A program made the position numbers and the translations under genes. The notes below the pieces were generated by a model. That model was not told the origin of the DNA. It was given only the letters and a program-made list of their open reading frames with translations, and searched no databases. A DNA stretch of 64,000 bases, taken from Clostridium sp. CAG:524 (GTDB lineage Bacteria > Bacillota_I > Bacilli_A > RF39 > UBA660). How positions within the stretch are numbered: position 1 is the stretch's first letter; each line of letters starts with the position of its first letter. Positions 1 through 9,114 of the stretch are shown piece after piece. Where the stretch lies: assembly GCA_000434555.1 (NCBI GenBank), contig FR880110.1, positions 87,211 to 151,210 of the forward strand, written 5' to 3'.

Positions 1-291
1 ATTAATGCTGAAAATAATGAAATAGTAGATGAAGGTCCAATAGTAGATTCAGTTTTTAAAAGTGATTTACAACTTATGGAAAAGCCTGCCCCATATAAAG
101 CAGCTAAAATAGATTTGCTTGGTATGGAAAAAGAAAAAGCTATGTCTAAAGAAGAAAATATATTTGAACCAATTGAAGTAAAAGAACCACCAAAGCCTAT
201 AAAAGAAGATAGTGAAGTACCAGTGGAAAGTACAAGTAAGTTTACAACTGAACTTGATAAGAAGAAAGATATGGAATATGTTGACTTATAA
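1..291 (+). CDS. C-terminal end of an unrecognised protein (5' end outside window)
   Basis: The reading frame is open from base 1 and ends with TAA at 289-291, so this is the last 96 residues of a gene that starts upstream. The visible part is acidic, rich in Glu, Lys and Pro (for example EVKEPPKPIKED), with no hydrophobic segment or recognisable domain. It looks like a disordered C-terminal tail. A strong terminator follows at 316-346, so it is the last gene of its unit. I do not recognise the protein. Confidence 0.6.
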   Translation: MNAENNEIVDEGPIVDSVFKSDLQLMEKPAPYKAAKIDLLGMEKEKAMSKEENIFEPIEVKEPPKPIKEDSEVPVESTSKFTTELDKKKDMEYVDL

Positions 292-315
292 AAATATGTA
301 AATATATTAACAATG

Positions 316-346
316 AAAGTGTAAACCTTTTCTTTACACTTTTTTT
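316..346 (+). terminator. Rho-independent terminator
   Basis: Perfect 10-bp inverted repeat AAAGTGTAAA (316-325) and TTTACACTTT (333-342) followed by a T-run. It closes the upstream unit. Its 3' arm also supplies the likely -35 box of the parE promoter. Confidence 0.85.
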
Positions 347-361
347 AATTTTTTGTATAAT
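333..361 (+). promoter_or_regulatory. parE-parC promoter
   Basis: TTTACA (333-338), 17-bp spacer, TATAAT (356-361): a near-consensus sigma-A promoter. The -35 box lies inside the 3' arm of the preceding terminator hairpin. Transcription should start near 368, giving a very short leader. Confidence 0.7.
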
Positions 362-383
362 GAGTTATGGAGATTAGGTGATT

Positions 384-2294
384 ATGGCAGAATATAATGA
401 AAAATCAATAAAAATATTAGAAGGTCTTGAAGCAGTTCGTAAAAGACCTGGTATGTATATAGGTAGTACTGATAAAAGAGGACTACATCATTTAGTATGG
501 GAAATCGTTGACAATGCGATAGATGAAGCCATAAACGGATATGGTAAAAAAATAACAGTTACTCTTACTAAAGTGGGAAGTGTAAGAGTGAGTGATGAAG
601 GACGTGGAGTTCCAATTGGAAAACATTCTTCAGGAAAGTCAACACCAGAAGTAATTTATACAGTATTACATGCTGGTGGAAAGTTTGAAACAGATGGATA
701 TAAGGTATCAGGAGGACTACATGGTGTTGGTTCTTCTGTTGTTAATGCATTATCTAAATGGATGAAAGTTACCATTTGTAGAGAAGGAAAGATATGTGAA
801 ATATCATTTAAGAATGGTGGACACGTAGATAAAGAACTAAAACAAATAGGTACAACTAAACAAACAGGTACAACTGTAGAATTTTTCCCAGATGAAGAAA
901 TATTTGGTAATGCAAGATTTAGTTACACTACAATATGTGAAAGAATGCAAGAAAGTGCTTTTCTTATAAATGGTCTTACTATGGAAGTTATAGATGAAGA
1001 AGATGATAAACATAATACATATTGTTATGATAATGGACTTGTATCTTTTGTAGAATATGTTAATGAAGGAAAAGATGTACTTCAAAAAGTAATTAACTTT
1101 AGTGGAGAAAAGAATGGTATAGAAGTTGATATCGCAATGCAATATACTGATTCATATAATGAAAACATTATGTCATTTGTTAACAATGTTAAAACTGTTG
1201 ATGGTGGTAGTCATGAAGTTGGATTTAAGACAGCACTTACTAAAGTATTTAATGAATATATTAGAGCAAACAATCTACTTAAGAGTAAAGAAGGACTTGA
1301 TGGTAGTGATACAAGAGAAGGCTTAACAGCAATAATTAGTTTAAAAATACCTGAAAATTTACTTCAATTTGAAGGACAAACTAAAGGTAAACTTGGTACG
1401 CCACAAGCAAGAACAGTAGTGGAAAGTGTAGTATATGAAAAATTATCTTACTATTTAGAAGAAAATAAAGAATCAGCTACATCTATAATGGATAAAGCAT
1501 TAAAGAGTAAACTTGCTCGTGAAGCAGCTAGAAAAGCAAGAGCAGAAGCAAGAGCTGGAAAGGGTAAAGGTAAAAGTGAAAAAGTATTACTTGGTAAACT
1601 AACACCTGCACAAAGTAAAGAATATCATAAAAATGAACTATTCATAGTTGAAGGAAACAGTGCCGGTGGTACTGCTAAGAGTGGTAGAGATAAGCGTCAT
1701 CAAGCAATATTACCATTAAGAGGTAAAATAATTAACTGTGAAAAATCAACAGTTGCAGACCTATTTAAAAATGAAGAAATAAATACAATAGTACATGCAA
1801 TAGGTGCTGGAGTAGGAGCTGATTTTGATTATACTGAATCAAACTATGGTAAAGTTATAATAATGACCGATGCCGATGATGATGGAGCACATATTCAAAC
1901 ATTACTTCTTACATTTTTCTATAGATGGATGAGAGATTTAATTGAACATGGTATGCTTTATATAGCAGTTCCACCATTATATCTAGTTAAATATAATAAA
2001 GATAAAAAATATATAAATACAAATGAAGAACTAAATGAATTTAAAAATACATTTAAAGGTAAATATACAGTTCAACGTTATAAGGGACTTGGTGAAATGA
2101 ATGCAGATCAATTATGGGAAACAACAATGGATCCATCAAGTAGAACTCTTGTAAAAGTAAGAATAGATGATAAAGCACTTGCTGAAAAAAGAGTTGGAGT
2201 TCTAATGGGAGATGATTCTGAAGTTCGTAAAGAATGGATTGAAGAAAACGTAGAATTTACACTTGAAGATGATTATACGAAAGGAGCAAAATAA
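384..2294 (+). CDS. parE: DNA topoisomerase IV subunit B (ParE)
   Basis: ATPase subunit of the type II topoisomerase that decatenates daughter chromosomes with ParC. The GHKL ATPase region is at the N-terminus (EIVDNAIDEA, GGLHGVGSSVVNAL), then the transducer (QTKGKLGTP), then the Toprim domain with the catalytic Glu at about residue 423 and the metal-binding MTDADDDGAH. The stretch GKSTPEVIYTVLHAGGKF is ParE-like rather than GyrB-like. The EGDSAGG motif reads EGNSAGG (Asn425), a position linked to quinolone resistance. I chose ATG 384, with AGGTGAT just upstream; an in-frame GTG at 378 is possible. The stop overlaps the parC start by one base. Confidence 0.93.
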   Translation: MAEYNEKSIKILEGLEAVRKRPGMYIGSTDKRGLHHLVWEIVDNAIDEAINGYGKKITVTLTKVGSVRVSDEGRGVPIGKHSSGKSTPEVIYTVLHAGGKFETDGYKVSGGLHGVGSSVVNALSKWMKVTICREGKICEISFKNGGHVDKELKQIGTTKQTGTTVEFFPDEEIFGNARFSYTTICERMQESAFLINGLTMEVIDEEDDKHNTYCYDNGLVSFVEYVNEGKDVLQKVINFSGEKNGIEVDIAMQYTDSYNENIMSFVNNVKTVDGGSHEVGFKTALTKVFNEYIRANNLLKSKEGLDGSDTREGLTAIISLKIPENLLQFEGQTKGKLGTPQARTVVESVVYEKLSYYLEENKESATSIMDKALKSKLAREAARKARAEARAGKGKGKSEKVLLGKLTPAQSKEYHKNELFIVEGNSAGGTAKSGRDKRHQAILPLRGKIINCEKSTVADLFKNEEINTIVHAIGAGVGADFDYTESNYGKVIIMTDADDDGAHIQTLLLTFFYRWMRDLIEHGMLYIAVPPLYLVKYNKDKKYINTNEELNEFKNTFKGKYTVQRYKGLGEMNADQLWETTMDPSSRTLVKVRIDDKALAEKRVGVLMGDDSEVRKEWIEENVEFTLEDDYTKGAK

Positions 2295-4843
2295 TGGCAA
2301 AAGAAAAAGAAACAACTATAATAGAAAAGATAAATGATTTTGCTCTTGAAGAAATCATGGGAGAACGTTTTGGTAGATATGCTAAATATATTATTCAAGA
2401 TAGGGCACTACCAGACGTACGTGATGGACTAAAACCTGTTCAAAGAAGAATACTTTATTCAATGTATAAAGATAAAAATACATATGATAAAGAAACAAGA
2501 AAATCTGCTAAAACAGTAGGTAATGTTATAGGTAATTACCATCCACATGGAGATACATCTGTTTATGATGCGATGGTAAGACTTAGTCAAAAATGGAAAC
2601 AAAGAGTAATACTTGTAGATATGCAAGGAAATAATGGTTCAATTGATGGAGATGGGCCAGCCGCAATGCGTTATACAGAAGCGAGACTTGCTAAAATAAG
2701 TAATGTACTTTTAGAAGATATAGATAAAGATTCAGTTGAAATGGCTTTAACATTTGATGATTATAGCTATGAACCAACAGTTTTACCAGCATACTTTCCA
2801 AATCTTTTAGTAAATGGTTCAACTGGTATAAGTGCTGGATATGCAACTAATATCCCACCACACAATTTAGGTGAAGTAATAGATGCAACTATTAAAAGAA
2901 TAGATAGTCCTAATTGTAGAATTGATACAATAATGGATATAGTAAAAGGCCCAGACTTTCCAACTGGTGGTATAGTTGAAGGAAAAGATGCTCTTATAAA
3001 AGCATATACAACTGGTAAAGGAAAAGTAGTGGTAAAAGCAAGATATGATTTTGATAATACAAAAGGTAAAAATCAAATAATCATAACAGAAATTCCATAT
3101 GATACTATCAAGAAAAACATAATAAGTAAAATAGAAGAAATAAGACTTGATAAAAAAATAGATGGAATATTTGAAGTAAGAGATGAATCAGATAGAAATG
3201 ATGAACTTCGTATAGTTATAGAGCTTAAGAAGGACGCTAATAGAGATTTAATAATAAATTATTTACTTAAGAATACTGATTTACAAGTAAACTATGCATA
3301 TAATATGGTCGCAATAGTAAATAAAACTCCAAAAACACTTGGAATACTTGATATATTAGATGCATTCATTGCTCATAATAAAGAAGTAGTAATAAAGAGA
3401 ACTAAATTTGATTTAGATGTTGATTTAAAGAAAATTCATATTATAGAAGGATTCATTAAAGCACTTGATATACTTGATGAAGTTATTAAAACAATTCGTA
3501 AAAGTAAAAATAAAAGTGATGCGATAGAAAATTTAATGCATGAATATGAATTTACTCGTGCTCAAGCAGAAGCAATTGTTATGATGCAGTTATATAAATT
3601 AACTAATACTGATGTAACTGAACTTAAAAATGAATTTGAAGAACTTACTAAAGAAATCGCATATTTTAGAGAAATACTTTCTAGTGAAGAAAAATTATTA
3701 TCTGTTATTAAAGATAAACTTAGAAGTATTAAGAAAGAATATGCTGATCCAAGACGTACTACTATTAAAGATGAAGTAAGTGAAATTAAGATAGATACAC
3801 TTGATATGATAAGTAAAGAAGACTTTATCGTATGTATATCTAATAGTGGATATGTTAAAAAGGTATCAATGAAATCATATAATGCAACACCTAATGAATA
3901 TCCAGGAGTAAGAGAAAATGATTATATAACAGGATTCTTTAAGATTAATAATGTTGATACAGTATTATTATTTACTAATTTAGGTAACTATTTATATTTA
4001 CCAGTAAGAGATATAAATGAAGCTAAATATAAAGATATAGGTAGTCATATATCTAATTATATTAAAGTAAGTGATGGAGAAAAAATAATTCAATCATTTG
4101 GAATATCTAAATTTGATAAAACAATAATTACTGCATTTACTAAAAATGGTATGGTTAAAAGAATGACTTTAAAAGACTTTGAAGTATCAAGATATTCTAA
4201 ACCTATTGCTATGTTTAAATTAAAAGACAATGATGAAGTAATTAGTGTAAGTAATAAAATGTATGAAGACACAATTGTTGTTACTAAAGAGGGTTATGCA
4301 TTAAAATATTCTACTAGTGAAATACCATTAGTTGGTCTTAGAACAAGTGGTGTTAAATCAATAAATCTAGGAAGTAATGATGAAGTAATTAGTTCATTTA
4401 ATGTAGATCCTAATAAAGAATATATAACAGTATTTACAGATAGAAATACTGCTAAAAGAATAAAAGTAGATGAAATACAAAAGACAACAAGAGCTAAAAA
4501 AGGTTCATTAATTATTAAAAGTCCAAAAACTAAACAATATAATTTATTTAGATGCTATAACACAAATAGTAAAACAATATTTGGAATTCTTGATGGTGAT
4601 ATAGGATATATGAAATCAAGTGATATAAATATCATGGATAAATTAAGTACAGGAAGTCAAATTACTAAAAAGAATATAGAAGATATATTTGTTGTTAGTA
4701 GACTTAAAGATATTACTAAAATAGAAATGCCAAAAGAAGAAACACAAGTAGAAGAAATAAAAGAAGAAAAAAAAGAAACACCTAAAAAAGAATCAAGAGA
4801 ACAACTTACTATGAGTGACTTCTTTGAAGAATTTAAGATATAG
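2294..4843 (+). CDS. parC: DNA topoisomerase IV subunit A (ParC)
   Basis: Breakage-rejoining subunit of topoisomerase IV, 849 residues. The N-terminal winged-helix/tower region contains QDRALPDVRDGLKPVQRR and the catalytic Tyr127 in AAMRYTEARL. A beta-pinwheel C-terminal domain follows and the protein ends in a charged tail. The loop equivalent to S. aureus GrlA 80-84 reads HPHGDTSVYDA, so Thr replaces Ser80 and Asp replaces Glu84. The start overlaps the parE stop (TAATG) and is preceded by AAAGGAG, so the two subunits are translationally coupled. The stop codon lies inside the terminator hairpin. Confidence 0.93.
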   Translation: MAKEKETTIIEKINDFALEEIMGERFGRYAKYIIQDRALPDVRDGLKPVQRRILYSMYKDKNTYDKETRKSAKTVGNVIGNYHPHGDTSVYDAMVRLSQKWKQRVILVDMQGNNGSIDGDGPAAMRYTEARLAKISNVLLEDIDKDSVEMALTFDDYSYEPTVLPAYFPNLLVNGSTGISAGYATNIPPHNLGEVIDATIKRIDSPNCRIDTIMDIVKGPDFPTGGIVEGKDALIKAYTTGKGKVVVKARYDFDNTKGKNQIIITEIPYDTIKKNIISKIEEIRLDKKIDGIFEVRDESDRNDELRIVIELKKDANRDLIINYLLKNTDLQVNYAYNMVAIVNKTPKTLGILDILDAFIAHNKEVVIKRTKFDLDVDLKKIHIIEGFIKALDILDEVIKTIRKSKNKSDAIENLMHEYEFTRAQAEAIVMMQLYKLTNTDVTELKNEFEELTKEIAYFREILSSEEKLLSVIKDKLRSIKKEYADPRRTTIKDEVSEIKIDTLDMISKEDFIVCISNSGYVKKVSMKSYNATPNEYPGVRENDYITGFFKINNVDTVLLFTNLGNYLYLPVRDINEAKYKDIGSHISNYIKVSDGEKIIQSFGISKFDKTIITAFTKNGMVKRMTLKDFEVSRYSKPIAMFKLKDNDEVISVSNKMYEDTIVVTKEGYALKYSTSEIPLVGLRTSGVKSINLGSNDEVISSFNVDPNKEYITVFTDRNTAKRIKVDEIQKTTRAKKGSLIIKSPKTKQYNLFRCYNTNSKTIFGILDGDIGYMKSSDINIMDKLSTGSQITKKNIEDIFVVSRLKDITKIEMPKEETQVEEIKEEKKETPKKESREQLTMSDFFEEFKI

Positions 4844-4862
4844 ATTTTCTATATCTTTTTTT
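4835..4862 (+). terminator. Terminator after parC
   Basis: AAGATATAG (4835-4843) and CTATATCTT (4849-4857) form a 9-bp stem followed by a T-run. The 5' arm contains the parC stop codon. Confidence 0.8.
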
Positions 4863-4888
4863 GTATAATATTTGTGGTAGGTGATATT

Positions 4889-5302
4889 ATGGATTATAGA
4901 TATGAAACAAAAGATGAAACAAGAGATTTTCATAAACAAAGAATAGCTTTTATTATATATGATAATAAAATAGAATTTATTAAAAATAGTGGTATGTCAC
5001 ATTTTGAATATTGTAGTAGTAAAGGAATGACAAGAAAAGAATTTAATAAAATAACTCGTGGTTATTATATGAATGGAAATTTAATGTTTTACAAAGATAA
5101 TTTTACTTATGATGATGGAGTAATAAATGAAGGATTAAGATTTGTAGATGAAATTGCAAAATTCTGTAATACAGATAGTATGAAAATATATTTTGGATTA
5201 ATAGTTGATAAATCAGTAACAGTATGGCCACCAGATTATTATTATGGAGAATATATAGATGGTAATATAATTAAATCTCCTCAAATAACAAAAACATTAT
5301 AA
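4889..5302 (+). CDS. Hypothetical protein, 137 aa
   Basis: Small soluble protein that I do not recognise. It is rich in Tyr, Asp and Lys, with a basic segment near residue 45 (MTRKEFNKITRGYY) and no membrane segment or signal peptide. The start is set at ATG 4889 because GGTAGGTGAT sits directly upstream; a GTG at 4874 in the same frame would place that ribosome site inside the gene. A TATAAT at 4864-4869 suggests its own promoter, with an initiation point only about 12 bases before the gene. It stands alone between parC and a histidine kinase. Confidence 0.6.
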   Translation: MDYRYETKDETRDFHKQRIAFIIYDNKIEFIKNSGMSHFEYCSSKGMTRKEFNKITRGYYMNGNLMFYKDNFTYDDGVINEGLRFVDEIAKFCNTDSMKIYFGLIVDKSVTVWPPDYYYGEYIDGNIIKSPQITKTL

Positions 5303-5323
5303 GATGTCTCGTACACCTTTTTT
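5301..5323 (+). terminator. Possible weak terminator
   Basis: AAGATGT (5301-5307) can pair with ACACCTT (5313-5319) with one mismatch, and T residues follow. It overlaps the stop of the upstream gene. Confidence 0.35.
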
Positions 5324-5368
5324 AATTATCAAAATATGATATAATAACTATATAATAGAGAGGTTAAT

Positions 5369-7120
5369 ATGAAACTAATATATTTAATAACAGGTATAAT
5401 ATTTTTAATATCATTACTAATCAATTTTAAATTAAAAAGAAATAGTAAAATAAAGTCAGGAAATGTATTCTTTTGTTTATCTTTATTTATATTAATTGGA
5501 TATATTTTAGAAATAGTAATTTATTTACTTTCAAATACTATTGGTTCAAGTAATATAATTATAGATATATATAAAAATTTATACTATATATTTACTATAT
5601 TATGGTATTTAATATTAAATACTTATATATTCATTATAACAAATACTAAAAATACTAAATTACTTTATATAATAGAATGTATCATACTTATAATATTATC
5701 GATAATAATTACATTATCTAAGAATAGTATATTAGTACTTACTATATCAATATTAACTATAAATATTGTTTCATTGATACAAGTAATATTAAATCATAAA
5801 ATAATAAAAGTTACTAAATCAAATAGTATTTATTCTATATTAATATTATTATTTGTATTAACTATATTACAATTTAAATTTACTAGTGTTTTAGTACCAA
5901 CAACTATAATGTTATTCATAACATATTTAATATATATGTATATTGAAAGTCCTTCTATAAAAGAATATAATATCATAAATGAATTAAGAGTTAATGCATT
6001 AAAGAAAGATATGAATAAAACTAATTTCTTAAATAATATATCTCATGAATTAAGAACACCACTTACATCAATAATTAATTCTATAGAATATATGAGTATG
6101 CATACTGATAATTTATCAAATGAGATAAAAGAAAGTATAAATGATCTTAACGATGCATCTTCTTCATTATTAGATTTAGTTGGTAATGTTATAGATATAA
6201 ATAAGATAGAAAATAAAGAACTAGAATTAAAAGAAAAGAATTATGATATAAGAAAAGAAGTAGAAAGATTAATACTATTAAATAAGAAAATGTCTAGTAA
6301 AAAAGATGTAGTATTTAAATATTCAATATCTGAAAATACTCCGAATGTTTTATATGGAGATAAGACTAAAATAAAAGAAATAATAAATAATTTACTTACT
6401 AATGCATTTAAATATACTGATAAAGGAACTATTACTTTAACAATAAATAGTGTTATTGAAAATAATATATGTAATTTACAAATAGAAGTAAAAGATACTG
6501 GAATAGGTATTAAGAGTGAAGACTTAAATAAGATATTTAGTAAAAAAGGTATAGATAATGATATTAACAGTGATGTTGATAGAGATGGTATAGGATTATT
6601 AGTATCAAAAGATTTAATATATTTAATGAATGGCACTATTAATGTAAGAAGTTATTATGGCAGCGGTAGTGTATTTAGTATAGAAATACCACAAAAAATA
6701 TCAAATGTAGTAGATAATAATTCTAATGATAACAATATTACATATGATAATAAAACTATATTACTTGTTGATGATGATGAACTTAATAATAAAGTTTTAT
6801 CTAGATTACTTTCTAAATATAATATAAAATTATCGACATGTAAAAATGGTAGCGAATGTATTGATAAAATAAATAATAATGAAAAATATGATCTTATATT
6901 TATGGATATAATGATGAAAGATATGAATGGTGTTGATACATTAAAAGAATTAAAAAATATAAATAATTTTAATACTAAGGTCATAGCTTTTACTGCTGAT
7001 GCTCTTACTTCATCTAAAGACAAATATATAAAATATGGATTTGATGGTTATATTTCTAAGCCATTTAAAAAAGAAGATTTAGAAAAAATACTTAATGATA
7101 ATTTAATAAATAATAAATAA
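5369..7120 (+). CDS. Membrane-bound hybrid histidine kinase with C-terminal receiver domain
   Basis: 583-residue sensor kinase. About six hydrophobic segments fill residues 1-195. A HisKA domain follows with phospho-acceptor His226 (SHELRTPLTS), then a HATPase domain with N-box around 340-345, DTGIGI at 376-381 and DGIGL near 406. A receiver domain spans about 462-580 with acidic Asp468-470, phospho-acceptor Asp513 and the conserved Thr542/Lys564 pair. No separate response regulator or DNA-binding protein is adjacent, so the output is unknown. GAGAGG precedes the ATG. The sensing region is all membrane, with no large extracellular loop. Confidence 0.88.
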   Translation: MKLIYLITGIIFLISLLINFKLKRNSKIKSGNVFFCLSLFILIGYILEIVIYLLSNTIGSSNIIIDIYKNLYYIFTILWYLILNTYIFIITNTKNTKLLYIIECIILIILSIIITLSKNSILVLTISILTINIVSLIQVILNHKIIKVTKSNSIYSILILLFVLTILQFKFTSVLVPTTIMLFITYLIYMYIESPSIKEYNIINELRVNALKKDMNKTNFLNNISHELRTPLTSIINSIEYMSMHTDNLSNEIKESINDLNDASSSLLDLVGNVIDINKIENKELELKEKNYDIRKEVERLILLNKKMSSKKDVVFKYSISENTPNVLYGDKTKIKEIINNLLTNAFKYTDKGTITLTINSVIENNICNLQIEVKDTGIGIKSEDLNKIFSKKGIDNDINSDVDRDGIGLLVSKDLIYLMNGTINVRSYYGSGSVFSIEIPQKISNVVDNNSNDNNITYDNKTILLVDDDELNNKVLSRLLSKYNIKLSTCKNGSECIDKINNNEKYDLIFMDIMMKDMNGVDTLKELKNINNFNTKVIAFTADALTSSKDKYIKYGFDGYISKPFKKEDLEKILNDNLINNK

Positions 7121-7237
7121 TTTTATGATATAGTAAGCAATATTATATAAAGTTATGTTTTATTTAGCTAAAAAGAATATGTTTTTATTTATGATGTGAC
7201 AATAAGAAAGGTAATAGAAATAGTACTTCTTATATTG

Positions 7238-7243
7238 TATAAT
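7238..7243 (+). promoter_or_regulatory. -10 box ahead of the prepilin remnant
   Basis: TATAAT preceded by TTG, 27 bases before the remnant's start codon. An AAGGATG ribosome-binding sequence also survives, so the expression signals outlast the coding sequence. Confidence 0.4.
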
Positions 7244-7269
7244 ATATAAATATAATAAGGATGTGTGAT

Positions 7270-7436
7270 ATGAAAAAGAATGGATTTACATTAGTGGAGA
7301 ATAGCACTTCCAAATGTACTTAATATGTTTAATCAAGCAAAGAAAGATACATTTTTAATAGAAGCAAAAAATATATTACTGAAACAATGAGCCACGTTCA
7401 ATAAATGGTGTTTCTTTTAGAATAGAATATATTTAA
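7270..7436 (+). pseudogene. Decayed type IV prepilin-like gene
   Basis: An ATG with a good ribosome site opens the peptide MKKNGFTLVE, the hallmark prepilin cleavage motif, but the frame meets a stop at 7321-7323. From 7301 the next frame reads IALPNVLNMFNQAKKDTF and continues to TGA 7388-7390, which is what normally follows the hydrophobic N-terminal helix of a ComGC/PulG-type pilin. A third short piece (NGVSFRIEYI) ends at 7436. The hydrophobic helix has therefore been deleted with a frameshift, and most of the globular domain is gone. The rest of 7121-7269 and 7437-7461 holds nothing else I can identify. Confidence 0.6.
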
Positions 7437-7461
7437 TTATTTTATGATAATTAAATAAGAT

Positions 7462-7490
7462 TTGACAAACTAATTTAATGAATGTATAAT
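7462..7490 (+). promoter_or_regulatory. Promoter of the asnS-aspS-gatCAB operon
   Basis: TTGACA (7462-7467), 17-bp spacer, TATAAT (7485-7490): a full consensus sigma-A promoter, the strongest in the window. Transcription should begin near 7497, at the start of the T-box leader. Confidence 0.9.
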
Positions 7491-7496
7491 TAGGTC

Positions 7497-7700
7497 ATAA
7501 ATCTTTGATGTGGAGAAGTAATATATAGATGTTTTAAAGAGAGTTAGTGATTGGTGAAAACTAATAAACTATATATATGAATAACACCACTGAGTGGAAT
7601 ATTGAATTAGTAGTAAGTATTCCCGGGAAACCGTTATAATAATTAAGTTAAATAAGGGATGGTAATCGTCATTATGACTCCTTTTACCATCTCTTTTTAT
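7497..7700 (+). promoter_or_regulatory. T-box riboswitch, specifier AAC (Asn)
   Basis: Leader that senses uncharged tRNA and controls read-through. The Stem I distal block (AGAGAGTTAGTGATTGGTGAAAACTAAT) is shared with the two other T-boxes here. The specifier loop reads GAAT-AAC-ACC, giving an Asn codon at 7583-7585. The T-box core is GGGATGGTAATCG near 7656. The terminator pairs GGGATGGTAA (7656-7665) with TTACCATCTC (7684-7693), followed by five T. The UGGN element is TGGT, which predicts a tRNA discriminator A, or G by wobble. Confidence 0.88.
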
Positions 7701-7714
7701 TTTAGGAAAGGAAG

Positions 7715-9103
7715 ATGAAATATATGGATGTTAAAGATTTATTTAAAAAAATAGAAGACTACGAAAATAAAGATGTAGTATTAGAAGGTTGGGTTCGTAA
7801 TAATAGAAATCAATCTAATTTTGGATTTATTGATTTTAATGATGGAACATATTTTCAAAATTTACAACTTGTATATGATAAAGAATTATCTAATTTTGAT
7901 ATGATTGGTAAAATTAGAGTAGGTTCAGCTATAAGAGTTAATGGAACAATAATTAAATCACAAGGTAGTGGACAAAGTCATGAAATGAAAGTTAAAAATG
8001 TTGAAGTATTAGGTGACTGTCCTGAAGATTATCCAATTCAACCAAAAAGACATACAAGAGAATTCTTAAGAGAACTAGCATACTTAAGACCAAGAACAAA
8101 CTTATTTAATGCAGTTTTTAGAGTAAGAAGTGTAGCTGCTCATGCTATACATGAATATTTTCAAAGTAATAACTATGTATATTTTCATAGTCCAATTATA
8201 ACAGGAGCAGATTGTGAAGGATCAGGACAAATGTTCAAAGTAACAACTCTTGATATGAATAATCTTCCTTTAGGGGAAGATAAGAAAGTTGATTTTAAGA
8301 AAGATTTGTTTGGTAAACAAACATATATAACAGGCTCTGGTCAACTTCATGGAGAAACTTTTGCTCTTGCATATAAAAAAATATATACATTTGGTCCAAC
8401 AATGAGAACTGAAAACTCAAATACAAAAACACATGCTAATGAATTTTGGATGATTGAACCTGAAATAGCATTTTGTGATATGAATGGAATAATGGATATA
8501 GAAGAAGAAATGTTGAAATTTATTATCAAGTATGTAATGGAAAGATGTCCACTTGAAATAGATTTCTTTGATAAATTTGTAGAGAAAGGACTTAAAGATA
8601 AATTAAATAAAGTATTAAATAGTAAATTCGTAAGAATTACTCATCATGATGCTATAACTTTATTAAAAGAAGCAAAAGTTGACTTTGAATTTAAACCAGA
8701 ATATGGCGAAGATATTGCCAAAGAACATGAAAAATATATTACAGAACACTTTAATGGTCCAGTATTTATAACAGACTGGCCAAAAGATATTAAAGCGTTT
8801 TATATGAAATTAAATGATGATAATAAAACAGTAGCTGCAGTAGATTTAGAAGTACCAGGTTCTGGAGAATTAATTGGTGGAAGTCAAAGAGAAGATGATT
8901 ATGATAAACTAATTAATAGAATGAAAGAAATGAATATACCACTAGAAAACTTAGATTGGTATACAAATCTTAGAAGATTTGGAGGCTGCTATCACGCAGG
9001 ATTTGGTCTTGGATTTGAAAGATTAATAATGTATCTAACAGGTATTGAAAACATAAGAGATGTAATACCTTATCCAAGAACACCTAATAACTGTGACTAC
9101 TAA
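7715..9103 (+). CDS. asnS: Asparaginyl-tRNA synthetase
   Basis: Class II synthetase that charges tRNA-Asn with asparagine; 462 residues, the usual length. An OB-fold anticodon-binding domain comes first (VVLEGWVRNNRNQSNFGFIDF), followed by the catalytic core with motif 2 around FGPTMRTENSNTKTHANEFW and the motif 3 region GFGLGFERLIMYLTG. It is the first gene after the Asn-specific T-box, which fits the AAC specifier. ATG 7724 is an alternative start with different spacing from AAAGGA. The aspS ribosome site follows immediately, so the genes are co-transcribed. Confidence 0.95.
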   Translation: MKYMDVKDLFKKIEDYENKDVVLEGWVRNNRNQSNFGFIDFNDGTYFQNLQLVYDKELSNFDMIGKIRVGSAIRVNGTIIKSQGSGQSHEMKVKNVEVLGDCPEDYPIQPKRHTREFLRELAYLRPRTNLFNAVFRVRSVAAHAIHEYFQSNNYVYFHSPIITGADCEGSGQMFKVTTLDMNNLPLGEDKKVDFKKDLFGKQTYITGSGQLHGETFALAYKKIYTFGPTMRTENSNTKTHANEFWMIEPEIAFCDMNGIMDIEEEMLKFIIKYVMERCPLEIDFFDKFVEKGLKDKLNKVLNSKFVRITHHDAITLLKEAKVDFEFKPEYGEDIAKEHEKYITEHFNGPVFITDWPKDIKAFYMKLNDDNKTVAAVDLEVPGSGELIGGSQREDDYDKLINRMKEMNIPLENLDWYTNLRRFGGCYHAGFGLGFERLIMYLTGIENIRDVIPYPRTPNNCDY

Positions 9104-9114
9104 AAGGAGGAACA

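Noticed and set aside
837..1142. Minus-strand open frame of about 100 codons inside parE
   Set aside because: Antisense to a highly conserved gene, made of Phe/Ile/Tyr/Cys-rich low-complexity sequence typical of the reverse of AT-rich coding DNA, no ribosome site.
384..4843. Assignment of the topoisomerase pair as gyrB-gyrA
   Set aside because: Motifs GKSTPEVIYTVLHAGGKF, LTPAQSKEYHKNELF and the HPHGDTSVYDAMVRLSQ block match ParE/ParC better than gyrase, though this was judged by eye.
6241..7023. Two minus-strand frames inside the histidine kinase gene
   Set aside because: Antisense shadows of a clear kinase/receiver sequence; no ribosome site or domain.
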